A stretch of 64,000 nucleotides of DNA from Bacillota bacterium (GTDB lineage Bacteria; Bacillota; Clostridia; Oscillospirales; Ruminococcaceae). The stretch covers positions 99,213 through 163,212 of the forward strand of contig JAEWRN010000023.1 of assembly GCA_023460035.1 (NCBI GenBank). Reading direction: 5' to 3'. Shown here in pieces: positions 53,694-62,403 of the stretch; position 1 is the stretch's first letter, and each line of letters begins with the position of its first letter. The translations under genes and the position numbers were made by a program. A model generated the notes under the pieces. The model was not told the origin of the DNA and did no database searches. It worked only from the letters and a program-made list of their open reading frames with translations.

Positions 53694-54608
53694 TCAGGTG
53701 GCGTTTTGCTCATTCGAAAGGGTCACCGCATCGGCATACCAGCCATCCAGTGTGCCATCGGCAGACAGTTTCGCAAACACGGCATTCAGGTATTCCACAA
53801 GGCCTTCATTGCCTTTGGCAACACAGGCAACCTGGCCGTTGGTCTCTGGGTCAATCACGATGCCGGGGTCAACGGTGGCAAGCTCTTCGTGGGAGGCAAG
53901 GTAGGGGCCGGCGGGGTCTACCGCAATAATCAGGCCGTCAATTTCGCCCAATTGCAGCAGCTGCACCAAATCAGGTACTTTGTCCAAAATCTTGGCGTTG
54001 CTGTCCGGGAACTGCTCGTGCAAAATCGTCTCCTGCAAGGTGCCCTTTTGTGCGCCAAGGGTTTTGCCTGCAAATGAATCAAAGCTGGTAAATGTGGCGG
54101 CATTGTCTTTTAATACCATTACACATTGGCCGGACATGTGGTACGGTTGTGTAAAGTCGACCACTTCGGCACGCTCAGCAGTTTTCACCATGCCGGCCAT
54201 GCCAATATCGGCTTCGCCGCTTGTCACCGCGGGGATGACGGCAGTGAAATCGACATCTTGAATGTTCAGTTTCACACCAAGGTCATCGGCAAGGTACTGC
54301 ATCAGCGTAGGCTCAAACCCAACAATGTTCAAGTCGTTGTCTTTAAAGCAAAACGGTGCATACTTGCTCTCGGTAGAAATGGTCAGCACACCTTTTTCTT
54401 TAATCTTTGCAATTGCCTGCAAGGCAGCGTCCGACAGGTCGCTTTCGGCAACTGAAGACGAAGCGGCAGCGGTAGATGCGGAAGATGCCGGGGTGCTTGC
54501 GGCAGCGGACGAAGCGGACGCGGCAGATGAAGCGCTGCCGCAGCCGGCGAGAGAAAATACCATGGCGGCGGCCAGCAGTGCCGACAGGGTTTTGTGTTTG
54601 TAGTTCAT
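53694..54608 (-). CDS. Amino-acid ABC transporter substrate-binding lipoprotein (orphan)
   Basis: A 304-residue family 3 solute-binding protein: signal peptide with lipobox LAGC, Ser/Ala linker, then KEKGVLTISTESKYAPFCFKD and GFEPTLMQYLADDLGVKLNI, the polar amino-acid pattern. ATG at 54608 follows AAGGAGGAG. No permease or ATPase is adjacent, so it must work with a transporter encoded elsewhere, such as the one at 38-40 kb, or act as a sensor. It has its own strong promoter. Confidence 0.9.
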   Translation of the reverse strand: MNYKHKTLSALLAAAMVFSLAGCGSASSAASASSAAASTPASSASTAAASSSVAESDLSDAALQAIAKIKEKGVLTISTESKYAPFCFKDNDLNIVGFEPTLMQYLADDLGVKLNIQDVDFTAVIPAVTSGEADIGMAGMVKTAERAEVVDFTQPYHMSGQCVMVLKDNAATFTSFDSFAGKTLGAQKGTLQETILHEQFPDSNAKILDKVPDLVQLLQLGEIDGLIIAVDPAGPYLASHEELATVDPGIVIDPETNGQVACVAKGNEGLVEYLNAVFAKLSADGTLDGWYADAVTLSNEQNAT

Positions 54609-54653
54609 CAATAACTCCTCCTTGGGTGGTGCGTCTCTCTATTTGATGTTATG

Positions 54654-54682
54654 ATTATAATTGCATATTTATTCATTGTCAA
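54654..54682 (-). promoter_or_regulatory. Consensus promoter of the orphan binding-protein gene
   Basis: On the minus strand TTGACA, 17-base spacer, TATAAT, 46 bases before the start codon. Confidence 0.88.
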
Positions 54683-54904
54683 GGTATAAATATGCGATTT
54701 GTCAATTCCACCAATAGTCCATCTGTGAAGATACCGTGAAACATAACATTTCACAAAACTATGCGGGGTTTTGTTTTTAAAAAGTTAAAAAGGGTTTAAA
54801 ATAACCAATCAGGCATAGCGGGCTTGCAGAGCACACGGGGGCTGTGTTAGTATAAATAACAGCAAAGCTGCGGCAAAATGCCCGCAAAGAAAGAGGCGCT
54901 GAAG

Positions 54905-55273
54905 GTGGAACAATTTTTTGAAGTAAGTGCGGTTGTGACAACAGAAAAAACGGCAAAGGCAATGGGCAGCGGTGACCTGCCGGTATTTGCTACCCCCGCA
55001 ATGGTAGCTTTGATGGAAAATGCGGCGATGCAATGTGTCGCCTCGCTGCTGCCGGAGGGCATTACCACGGTGGGCACTAAAATGGAACTGACACATGACC
55101 GTGCTTCTGCCGTGGGCGCCGTGATTACTGCCTGCGCGACACTGGTGCAGCAAACAGAGCGCAGCTTTACGTTTACCGTAGAAGCATTTGACAATGGGGT
55201 GCGCATTGGCGGCGGCACACATACACGTGCGACGGTAAAGGCAGCCAGCTTTATGGCAAAATTGCAGGGTTAA
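54905..55273 (+). CDS. Hotdog-fold thioesterase (FlK-like)
   Basis: A protein of about 122 residues with the hotdog layout of the fluoroacetyl-CoA-thioesterase-like family: ATPAMVALMENAAMQCV central helix, GTKMELTHDRAS and TVEAFDNGVRIGGGTHTRATV. FlK-type catalytic residues (Thr/Glu/His) appear as ATPAMVALMENA and THDR. GTG at 54905 follows AAAGAGG by eight bases; the in-frame ATG at 54878 has no ribosome site. The acyl-CoA substrate is unknown. Confidence 0.78.
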   Translation: MEQFFEVSAVVTTEKTAKAMGSGDLPVFATPAMVALMENAAMQCVASLLPEGITTVGTKMELTHDRASAVGAVITACATLVQQTERSFTFTVEAFDNGVRIGGGTHTRATVKAASFMAKLQG

Positions 55274-55323
55274 CGGCGGGGCACCTTGTGTGGCACACCG
55301 CGGTGGCGTTAGTTTATTTACGG

Positions 55324-55348
55324 CGGGGGCAGCAGCCCCCGTTTTTTT
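55324..55348 (+). terminator. Terminator after the thioesterase gene
   Basis: CGGGGGC / GCCCCCG stem with AGCA loop followed by seven T residues. The gap 55349-55633 that follows is AT-rich and holds the suf promoter. Confidence 0.88.
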
Positions 55349-55506
55349 GTTTGTTATGGCTTGCTTGCTATTATAAGGTAAATAAACAATCGCTGCCCTT
55401 CAATAAACTGTCACAAAAGGGTAATGAAACAACAAGCGAAAGGCTTTCAAAACACAAAACATAGCAGCTTTTTGAACAAAAACATATAAAAATACAAAAA
55501 TTATAG

Positions 55507-55545
55507 GGAATTGCGCTTGTAATTCCTAGTATATTGGTGTACTAT
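55507..55545 (+). promoter_or_regulatory. suf operon promoter with overlapping dyad
   Basis: TTGTAA (55517-55522), 17-base spacer and TACTAT (55540-55545). An inverted repeat GGAATT (55507-55512) / AATTCC (55521-55526), extendable by TAGG/CCTA, covers the -35 region, as expected for a repressor such as an Rrf2/IscR-type Fe-S sensor (inference). Confidence 0.6.
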
Positions 55546-55633
55546 TAAAAAGTAATAGCAATGAGCTACATCAAAGTAAAAACTGTCAGCGTTTGGCCGA
55601 CAGCTTGTTTCGAAAAAGGAGTTTAGTGGAACG

Positions 55634-56389
55634 ATGAAAAAACCTCTTCTTGAAATCCGCGACCTTGCCGTTTCGGTGGATGATAAATTAATTTTAAACG
55701 GCGTTGACCTCAGCATTCAAAAAGGCGAATTGCATGTGCTGATGGGCCCCAACGGCACCGGCAAATCCACGTTGGTTTCCGCCGTGATGGGCGACCCGCG
55801 TTATGCCATCGAAAGCGGCAGCATCAGCTTTGACGGCGAAGATATCACCGATGAAAGCGCCGATGCACGCGCGCGGCTGGGTGTGTTTTTGTCGTTTCAG
55901 GCGCCGGAGGAAATCCCCGGCATCACGCTGGAAAACTTTCTGCGCACCGCTGCCGGCGCAATAGAGGGCAAGCCGATGCGGGTGCTTGCTTTTCAAAAGA
56001 AACTCAAAGAGCGGATGCAGGTCCTGGATATGGATGAGTCTTATGCATCACGATACCTGAATGTCGGGTTTTCCGGCGGCGAAAAGAAAAAGGCCGAAAT
56101 TTTACAACTGCTGATGCTGCGGCCCAAGCTCGCGATGCTGGACGAAACAGATTCCGGCCTCGATGTGGATGCGGTTAAAACAGTTTCTAAGGGTATCCGC
56201 GCCTACCATGACGAGGGCAACAGCATTTTGATCATTACACATAACGCCAAAATTCTGGAAGAGCTGGACGTTGATTACGTCCACATTCTGGAAAACGGGC
56301 GTATTTCCCGCACCGGTGGCCGCGAACTTGCCGATGAGATTTTGCAGGGCGGCTTTGGTGCGCTGCAAAAGGAGGCGGCAGACGCTTGA
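55634..56389 (+). CDS. sufC: Fe-S cluster assembly ATPase SufC
   Basis: A 251-residue ABC-type ATPase of the SufBCD scaffold: Walker A MGPNGTGKSTLVSAV, FQAPEEIPGITLENFL (SufC-specific Q-loop), signature FSGGEKKKAEILQLL, Walker B LAMLDETDSGLDVDA and switch His in ITHNAKIL. It is the first gene of sufCBDSU, after AAAGGAG. Its stop overlaps the TTG start of sufB. Confidence 0.96.
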   Translation: MKKPLLEIRDLAVSVDDKLILNGVDLSIQKGELHVLMGPNGTGKSTLVSAVMGDPRYAIESGSISFDGEDITDESADARARLGVFLSFQAPEEIPGITLENFLRTAAGAIEGKPMRVLAFQKKLKERMQVLDMDESYASRYLNVGFSGGEKKKAEILQLLMLRPKLAMLDETDSGLDVDAVKTVSKGIRAYHDEGNSILIITHNAKILEELDVDYVHILENGRISRTGGRELADEILQGGFGALQKEAADA

Positions 56390-57804
56390 GAAGCTTTGAG
56401 ACTGAAAAAACACAGGTAGAAGAGTTTGACCGCAGTATTTATGACATTAAAGATGCGGCCAACGCCTCGTTTGAGGTAAACTCCGGCCTGACACCGGCCA
56501 TCGTGCAAAAAATTTCAGAAGAAAAGCACGACCCGGAATGGATGCGCCTGTTTCGCTTAAAGTCGCTGCAGACTTATAACGAAATGCCGCTGCCAAGCTG
56601 GGGGCCGCCGCTGGACGGGCTGGACATCGAAAACATTGTCACCTATGTGCGGCCCAACACCCCGATGCGCGGCAAATGGTCCGATGTGCCGGATGATATT
56701 AAAAACACCTTCGAGCGTCTTGGCATCCCCAAGGCGGAACGGCTTTCGCTTGCCGGTGTGGGTGCCCAGTATGACTCTGAGGTGGTGTATCACAATGTGC
56801 GCGCAGAGGTTGCGGCCAAAGGCGTGGTCTACACCGATATGGAAAGCGCATTGACCGGCCCGTATGCCGAAATGGTGCACAAGCATTTTATGAAGCTGGT
56901 GCCGCCTACCGACCATAAGTTTGCCGCGCTGCACGGGGCGGTGTGGTCTGGCGGCTCGTTTGTCTATGTGCCGCCCGGTGTTTCGGTCGAAATTCCGTTG
57001 CAGTCATATTTCCGGCTAAACGCGCCGGGTGCCGGCCAGTTTGAGCACACGCTGATTATTGTGGACAAAGGCGCTTACCTGCATTTTATCGAGGGCTGTT
57101 CGGCCCCAAAATACAACGTGGCCAACCTGCACGCCGGCTGTGTAGAGCTGTTTGTGGGTGAGGGGGCACGGTTGCGCTACTCCACCATCGAAAACTGGTC
57201 TAAAAATATGTACAACCTCAACACTAAGCGTGCCCGGGTAGAAAAAGACGGCATTATGGAGTGGGTGTCCGGCTCGTTTGGCTCGCATACCTCTTGCCTG
57301 TACCCCATGACGATTTTAAAGGGCGAAAACTCCCGCATGGAATTTACCGGTATTACCTTTGCCGGCAATGGCCAAAACCTTGACACCGGCGCGAAGGTGG
57401 TGCACGCAGCGCCGCACACCACTTCGCACATCTCCACCAAATCCATCTCGCGCGACGGTGGTATTTCCACCTTCCGCAGTGCGGTGGTTGCGGCACCGGA
57501 GGCCGTGGGCAGCAAGTCGGCTGTGGCCTGTGAGTCGCTGATGATTGACGACCACTCCCGCTCGGACACCATCCCGGTGATGGATATCCGATGCGACGAT
57601 GTGGACGTAGGGCATGAGGCTAAAATTGGGCGCATCAGCGAACAGGCCATTTTTTACCTGATGAGCCGTGGTTTGTCAGAGGACGATGCCCGTGCATTGA
57701 TTGTGGGCGGCTTTGCAGAGCCCATTGCAAAAGAGCTGCCGCTGGAATATGCGGTAGAGATGAACAACCTGATCCATCTTGAGATGAAGGGCAGTATTGG
57801 CTAA
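56386..57804 (+). CDS. sufB: Fe-S cluster assembly scaffold SufB
   Basis: A 472-residue beta-helix scaffold protein. Typical blocks are GIPKAERLSLAGVGAQYDSEVVYHN, GAVWSGGSFVYVPPGV, FEHTLIIVDKGA, FIEGCSAPKYNVANLHAGCVE and YSTIENWSKNMYNLNTKRA. It begins at TTG 56386, ten bases after AAAGGAGG at the sufC 3' end, overlapping the sufC stop (TTGA). Confidence 0.95.
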   Translation: MRSFETEKTQVEEFDRSIYDIKDAANASFEVNSGLTPAIVQKISEEKHDPEWMRLFRLKSLQTYNEMPLPSWGPPLDGLDIENIVTYVRPNTPMRGKWSDVPDDIKNTFERLGIPKAERLSLAGVGAQYDSEVVYHNVRAEVAAKGVVYTDMESALTGPYAEMVHKHFMKLVPPTDHKFAALHGAVWSGGSFVYVPPGVSVEIPLQSYFRLNAPGAGQFEHTLIIVDKGAYLHFIEGCSAPKYNVANLHAGCVELFVGEGARLRYSTIENWSKNMYNLNTKRARVEKDGIMEWVSGSFGSHTSCLYPMTILKGENSRMEFTGITFAGNGQNLDTGAKVVHAAPHTTSHISTKSISRDGGISTFRSAVVAAPEAVGSKSAVACESLMIDDHSRSDTIPVMDIRCDDVDVGHEAKIGRISEQAIFYLMSRGLSEDDARALIVGGFAEPIAKELPLEYAVEMNNLIHLEMKGSIG

Positions 57805-57818
57805 AGGAGGTGCCGTAG

Positions 57819-58898
57819 ATGAACACAGCAATCAATCAATTACCCGTAAGAACCTGGAACTGGCTGGGCGTCAACAATGCGGGCGAAAACGCGGCGCTTT
57901 TTGTGCCGCAAAACAGCAAAGCAAGTGTTGTGGTTGGCCCGTTGCCGGCGGGCGTGCAGCAGGTGCAGGCACCGGCACAGGGGGTACCGCAAAGCGGTAT
58001 GGGGCGCGAAGTAGACGAATTTGTGTTGCAGCATGCAAACGCAACCTGCTTTATTGCTGTTGAAGGCAAGGCCGAAACGCCACTGCTGGTAGAGGGCTTT
58101 TTAGACGATGTCCACCCACAGCTGATTGCACACAACAGCATTTATGCCCAAAAAGGCAGCAGCGTCACGTTAGTAGAGGTCAGCCGCTCGGCCCCCCAAA
58201 CAAAAGGGCAGTTTGCCAGCCTGACACAGGTCTATGCCGCGCGCGGCGCCAAGGTACGGCTGGTACAGCTGGTTTTAACTGGTGATGACTGCAAAAGCTG
58301 GAACGCTGTTGCTACAACGGTAGAAGAGGGCGCAAAGTTTGAATTGGTGCGCATTTTACTGGGCAGCACGGTGGCCAGTGCCGGTGCACGGGTGAACCTT
58401 GCCGGGCAGCACGGCGAATTTTGGCTGGACCAGATCTATTTTGGCGATACCGCCCGCAGCATTGATATCAACGATGTCGCAGAGCACCGTGGCGAAGATA
58501 CCCTCAGCGAGATGCACACCGCCGGCGTACTGGCGGGCAACAGCACAAAGCTGCTGCGCGGCACGATTGATTTTCAGCGCGGCGCGGTGCATGCCGTTGG
58601 GCATGAGAGTGAAACGGTGTTGCTGCTAAGCAAAACTGCCCGCAATAAAACCGCCCCGCTGATTTTGTGCGGCGAAGAACAGGTAGAGGGCCAGCACGCG
58701 GCCACCATAGGCAGGCTGAACCAAAAACAGATGTATTATTTGTGCTCGCGCGGGCTGACCCCGGCGGCGGCACGGAGGCTTATGGTAGAGGCGCAATTTG
58801 CGCCGGCGGTGGATAAAATACCGCAGGAAGAACTGCAAAAAGAAGTATTAGAACTTGTTGCAAGAAGGCTGGATGAAAATGAAAAATCTTTTGAATGA
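57819..58898 (+). CDS. sufD: Fe-S cluster assembly protein SufD
   Basis: A 359-residue partner of SufB with the shared beta-helix core: RGTIDFQRGAVHAVGHESETVLLLS and the C-terminal QMYYLCSRGLTPAAARRLMVEA, which parallels the SufB ending. The first half diverges more, as is normal for SufD. Its 3' end overlaps sufS by 26 bases. Confidence 0.9.
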   Translation: MNTAINQLPVRTWNWLGVNNAGENAALFVPQNSKASVVVGPLPAGVQQVQAPAQGVPQSGMGREVDEFVLQHANATCFIAVEGKAETPLLVEGFLDDVHPQLIAHNSIYAQKGSSVTLVEVSRSAPQTKGQFASLTQVYAARGAKVRLVQLVLTGDDCKSWNAVATTVEEGAKFELVRILLGSTVASAGARVNLAGQHGEFWLDQIYFGDTARSIDINDVAEHRGEDTLSEMHTAGVLAGNSTKLLRGTIDFQRGAVHAVGHESETVLLLSKTARNKTAPLILCGEEQVEGQHAATIGRLNQKQMYYLCSRGLTPAAARRLMVEAQFAPAVDKIPQEELQKEVLELVARRLDENEKSFE

Positions 58899-60102
58899 AT
58901 TTCCGCTGCTGGCGGTACCGGAAAACGGGAAGCGGCTGGTATATCTTGATAATGGCGCAACGACCCAGCGCCCGTTTGCGGTGCTGAACGCGGTGGAAGA
59001 ATACTATAAAAAGAATAACGCAAACCCGCACCGCGGCGTTTACGACCTTGCCATGCGCGCCACCGACGCGCATGAAGGCGCCCGTGCCGTCGTGGCAGGC
59101 TTTTTGAACGCAGAGCCCGACGAGATCATTTTTACCCAGAATACCAGCGAGGGGCTAAACCTTGTCGCCTACAGCTACGGCCTTGAATTTTTAAAAGCGG
59201 GTGATGAGATTGCACTTTCTGTTGCCGAGCACCACAGCAATTTAGTGCCGTGGCAGCGGGTGGCAAAGGCGACCGGCGCAAAGCTGGTTTATCTTTACCC
59301 GGGTGCCGACGGCAGGCTGACAAAGGAAGAAATTTCGGCCAAAATCGGCCCTAACACCAAAGTGGTTGCAGTGGCACAGGTTTCTAACGTGCTTGGCCTT
59401 GCTGTACCGGTAGCCGAAATTGTACGGCGCGCCCATGAAATGGGGGCAGTGGTCGTGCTGGACTGCGCCCAAAGCACCCCGCACATGCAGGTGGATGTCA
59501 AAGCACTGGATGTGGATTTTGCCGCTTTTTCAGGCCACAAGCTGTACGCCCCCATGGGGGTAGGCGCGCTGTACGGCAAAAAAGAATTGCTTGAAAAAAT
59601 GCCCCCGTTCCTCAGCGGCGGTGACATGATTGCCAGCGTGCACGAGCAAAGCACCACCTATGCACCGGTGCCGCGCAAGTTTGAAGCGGGCACTCGTAAC
59701 GTGGGCGGCGAAGTGGGGCTTGCGGCCGCCATTCAGTGGCTGACCGCCCTTGGCTGGGATGAGATTGAAGCACACGAACAGGCTTTGATGCAGCATGCGC
59801 TGGAGGGCTTTGCCAAACTGCCCTATATTACAGTGTATGGCGACGCCGCACCGCAAGGCCGCTACGGTGTAATTTCATTTAATGTCGAAGGGGTGCACCC
59901 GCATGACGTGGCAACTATTTTAGATGCCGACGGGGTGGCGGTGCGTGCCGGGCACCACTGTGCACAGCCGCTAATGGAATACCTTGGTATCAACGCTTGC
60001 TGCCGCGCCAGTTTTGCGGTATATAATACAATGGCAGATGTAGACCAGTTGCTTGAAAGCGTACAGAAAGTCAGGGGGTGCATGGGCTTTGGGGATCAAT
60101 GA
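58873..60102 (+). CDS. sufS: Cysteine desulfurase SufS
   Basis: A 409-residue PLP enzyme that takes sulfur from cysteine. It has YLDNGATTQRP, NPHRGVYDLAMRATDA, AEHHSNLVPWQ, the PLP lysine in AAFSGHKLYAPMGVGALYG, GTRNVGGEVGLAAAI and the persulfide cysteine in CCRASFAVYNT. ATG at 58873 follows AAGAAGG within the sufD 3' end. Confidence 0.95.
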   Translation: MKMKNLLNEFPLLAVPENGKRLVYLDNGATTQRPFAVLNAVEEYYKKNNANPHRGVYDLAMRATDAHEGARAVVAGFLNAEPDEIIFTQNTSEGLNLVAYSYGLEFLKAGDEIALSVAEHHSNLVPWQRVAKATGAKLVYLYPGADGRLTKEEISAKIGPNTKVVAVAQVSNVLGLAVPVAEIVRRAHEMGAVVVLDCAQSTPHMQVDVKALDVDFAAFSGHKLYAPMGVGALYGKKELLEKMPPFLSGGDMIASVHEQSTTYAPVPRKFEAGTRNVGGEVGLAAAIQWLTALGWDEIEAHEQALMQHALEGFAKLPYITVYGDAAPQGRYGVISFNVEGVHPHDVATILDADGVAVRAGHHCAQPLMEYLGINACCRASFAVYNTMADVDQLLESVQKVRGCMGFGDQ

Positions 60103-60520
60103 TTTATACAACCAAATCATTGTCGAAAACAGCCGTTCGCCGCATCACCGGCATGCGGTCAACGGTGCGACCATCAGCCTTGAGGGGGTAAACCCCAGCT
60201 GTGGTGACGACATTACCTTGCAGCTGCGCGTCAAAGACGGCATTGTGCAGGAGGCCGGGTTTACCGGCGAGGGCTGTGCCATCTCGCAGGCATCCACTTC
60301 CCTGATGATTGACTTGATTGAAGGGAAAACGGTAGAAGAGGCAAACCAGCTTGCCGGGCTCTTTTTTGGCATGATTAAGGGTGAAGTGTCAAGCGAGGAC
60401 GAGCTTGACGCACTGGGTGACGCGGTTGCGCTACAGGGTGTCTCACACATGCCCTCGCGTGTCAAATGCGCGGTGCTTGCATGGCATACGCTGCAAGACG
60501 CCCTGGGCGAACAGACATAA
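60089..60520 (+). CDS. sufU: Sulfur transfer protein SufU
   Basis: A 143-residue zinc protein that relays sulfur from SufS. The zinc ligands are visible: Cys38 and Asp40 in NPSCGDDI, Cys63 in GEGCAIS and Cys127 in RVKCAVLAW. The N-terminal LYNQIIVENSRSPHHRH is typical. No ATG is available in the right place; TTG at 60089, nine bases after AGGGGGT, is the best start and lies inside the sufS 3' end. Last gene of the suf operon. Confidence 0.92.
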   Translation: MGINDLYNQIIVENSRSPHHRHAVNGATISLEGVNPSCGDDITLQLRVKDGIVQEAGFTGEGCAISQASTSLMIDLIEGKTVEEANQLAGLFFGMIKGEVSSEDELDALGDAVALQGVSHMPSRVKCAVLAWHTLQDALGEQT

Positions 60521-60559
60521 ACAAAACTAAAAATAAAACAGAGCCAGGAGGTGGTTCTT

Positions 60560-61504
60560 ATGATTAATTTTCAAAAAGCTGCAATGATTGGTACCGGGTT
60601 CGTGGGCTCCAGCTCGGCGTTTACGCTGATGCAAAGCGGGCTGTTTTCTGAGATGATTCTCATTGATGCCAATGGGCAACGGGCAGAGGGCGAAGCAATG
60701 GATATTGCCCACGGCTTGCCGTTTGCGCACCCCATGACAATACGGGCCGGCACTTATGACGATATTACCGATGCCGCGCTGATTATCATCACGGCGGGTG
60801 CAGGGCAAAAGCCAGGTGAAACGCGGCTGGACCTTGTGCATAAAAACGTCGCCATTTTTAAAAGCATTGTGCCCGAAATTGCAAAGCGCAACAAAGAGGC
60901 TGTATTGCTGGTCGTTTCTAACCCGGTGGATATCTTGACCTATGTCACGCTAAAGCTTTCCGGTTACCCTGAAAACAGGGTGCTGGGCTCCGGCACAGTG
61001 CTGGACACCGCACGGCTGAAGTACCTGCTGGGTGAGCATTTGCAGGTCGACAGCCGCAGCGTGCACGCCGTTATTATTGGCGAGCACGGGGACAGCGAGC
61101 TTGCGGTATGGAGCGGCGCAAGTGTTTCCGGTGTGCCGCTTGACCATTTTTGCGAGCTGCGCGGGCACTTTGATCATGCGGCCACCGACAACCGGCTTTA
61201 CCAGGAAGTGCGTGATTCTGCTTACGAAATCATCAGCCGCAAGGGTGCCACCTATTATGGCGTTGCCATGGCAGTATCCCGCATTGCGACCAGCATTGTG
61301 CGCGACGAACACTCGGTACTACCCGTGTCCAGCATGCTGCATGGCACTTATGGCATTGAGGGGCTGTGCATGAGTATCCCGGCGGTTGTGGGCCAGCAGG
61401 GGGTAGAAACCGTGTTGGATATGCCTCTTTCGGAAGAAGAGTTGCAAAAATTACACCGCTCTGCAGAGACATTACGTGGTGTTATTGACACATTAGAGCT
61501 ATGA
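60560..61504 (+). CDS. ldh: L-lactate dehydrogenase
   Basis: Reduces pyruvate to L-lactate with NADH, regenerating NAD+. The NAD-binding loop is AAMIGTGFVGSSSAFTL, the mobile substrate loop contains AGQKPGETRLDLV (Gln in position 102-type, selecting pyruvate over oxaloacetate), NPVDILTYV, and the catalytic His is in IIGEHGDSELAVWS. 314 residues with ATG at 60560 after AGGAGG. It is 39 bases behind sufU, without a visible terminator between. Confidence 0.94.
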   Translation: MINFQKAAMIGTGFVGSSSAFTLMQSGLFSEMILIDANGQRAEGEAMDIAHGLPFAHPMTIRAGTYDDITDAALIIITAGAGQKPGETRLDLVHKNVAIFKSIVPEIAKRNKEAVLLVVSNPVDILTYVTLKLSGYPENRVLGSGTVLDTARLKYLLGEHLQVDSRSVHAVIIGEHGDSELAVWSGASVSGVPLDHFCELRGHFDHAATDNRLYQEVRDSAYEIISRKGATYYGVAMAVSRIATSIVRDEHSVLPVSSMLHGTYGIEGLCMSIPAVVGQQGVETVLDMPLSEEELQKLHRSAETLRGVIDTLEL

Positions 61505-61548
61505 GTATTTCGAATTAAGCTAAAATATTTCTCAATAAAAGCAATAGC

Positions 61549-61596
61549 AAACACGCATTTTGTGCACGATTCGGCACAGAATGCGTGTTTTTTGTT
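61549..61596 (+). terminator. Terminator of ldh
   Basis: Seventeen-base arms (AAACACGCATTTTGTGC with complement, one G-U pair), eight-base loop, then TTTGTTGT. Confidence 0.88.
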
Positions 61597-61599
61597 GTA

Positions 61600-62238
61600 T
61601 AGTTTTGAAAACAGGGCATAAAAGATGCAATTTTTTTTGAAGATAAAAAACAAAAAATCATAATTCATGCGGTTTTGTTTATAAACACCATATAATAGTG
61701 AATCTGTTTTACTGTTAAACTTGTAAAAACAAAGCAAAATTAAAAATATTATTAGTAAAACAAAGTGGATAGGCAAAAGTTTTTAATAAAAATACAAAAA
61801 ATGTAAAAAACTGTTAAAAAATGTAAAAAGTACTTGAAATTTTAGTTACAAAGTATTTTAATAGATGAAAAGATTGATTTTAAATTTTCGTCAATAGTCA
61901 AAAAAAAACAAGCACAAAATAGTTTAAAACATTATTTTCTACTTATTTTACTAATTATTGTGATTTAAGTTGAAATATATAATCATTTAAGCGAAAGTAA
62001 TACATTGCATATGGATGAAATTCCTATTTTAACTATGTTTATAGAATCAGTAAAACGGTGCGGACGTGCTTTTACCGTAAGTTCAGAATTCATGTAAAAC
62101 ACTGTTACTGTTGAGTTATAAGATTGTTTTTGTTGAAGCACAAAAGCATACTAAAAGTAAAGAGGGATAAATACAGAACATGGGGATTAGAATTGAACAG
62201 GAATAAGCACGGGCGGAAAGTATTCTGTTCATATGCGA
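61600..62238. other. AT-rich stretch without recognisable protein gene
   Basis: About 640 bases of strongly AT-rich DNA with many A- and T-runs. No frame has convincing family motifs or a ribosome site. Only the 3' end shows order: an interrupted inverted repeat (TGAACAG with CTGTTCA, about 62190-62230) directly before an intrinsic terminator. It may hold a small RNA or a degraded insertion. Confidence 0.5.
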
Positions 62239-62263
62239 AAACCCAGCGTTTGCTGGGTTTTTT
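62239..62263 (+). terminator. Intrinsic terminator with no protein gene before it
   Basis: AAACCCAGC / GCTGGGTTT stem, GTTT loop, followed by further T residues. The upstream 600 bases have no credible protein gene, so it probably ends a small non-coding transcript. Confidence 0.75.
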
Positions 62264-62403
62264 GTATATAACGGTAGTTAAAACATTCCTTTACTTTGTC
62301 ATCAGCTTACGATGGGTTAGTTCCGTTTAGCCAGGGACTTGCCGCCGTAGATTACGGCAGCAACAGCCTTTGTGGCAGGATATGCGAAAGTGAGGGATGC
62401 GGC

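Noticed and set aside
61348..61776. 142-codon minus-strand frame over the 3' end of ldh
   Set aside because: Its hydrophobic residues come from AT-rich DNA and it runs across the ldh terminator; no ribosome site or motif.
62124..62330. 68-codon frame in the AT-rich stretch
   Set aside because: It runs through a strong intrinsic terminator at 62239-62263 and lacks a ribosome site.
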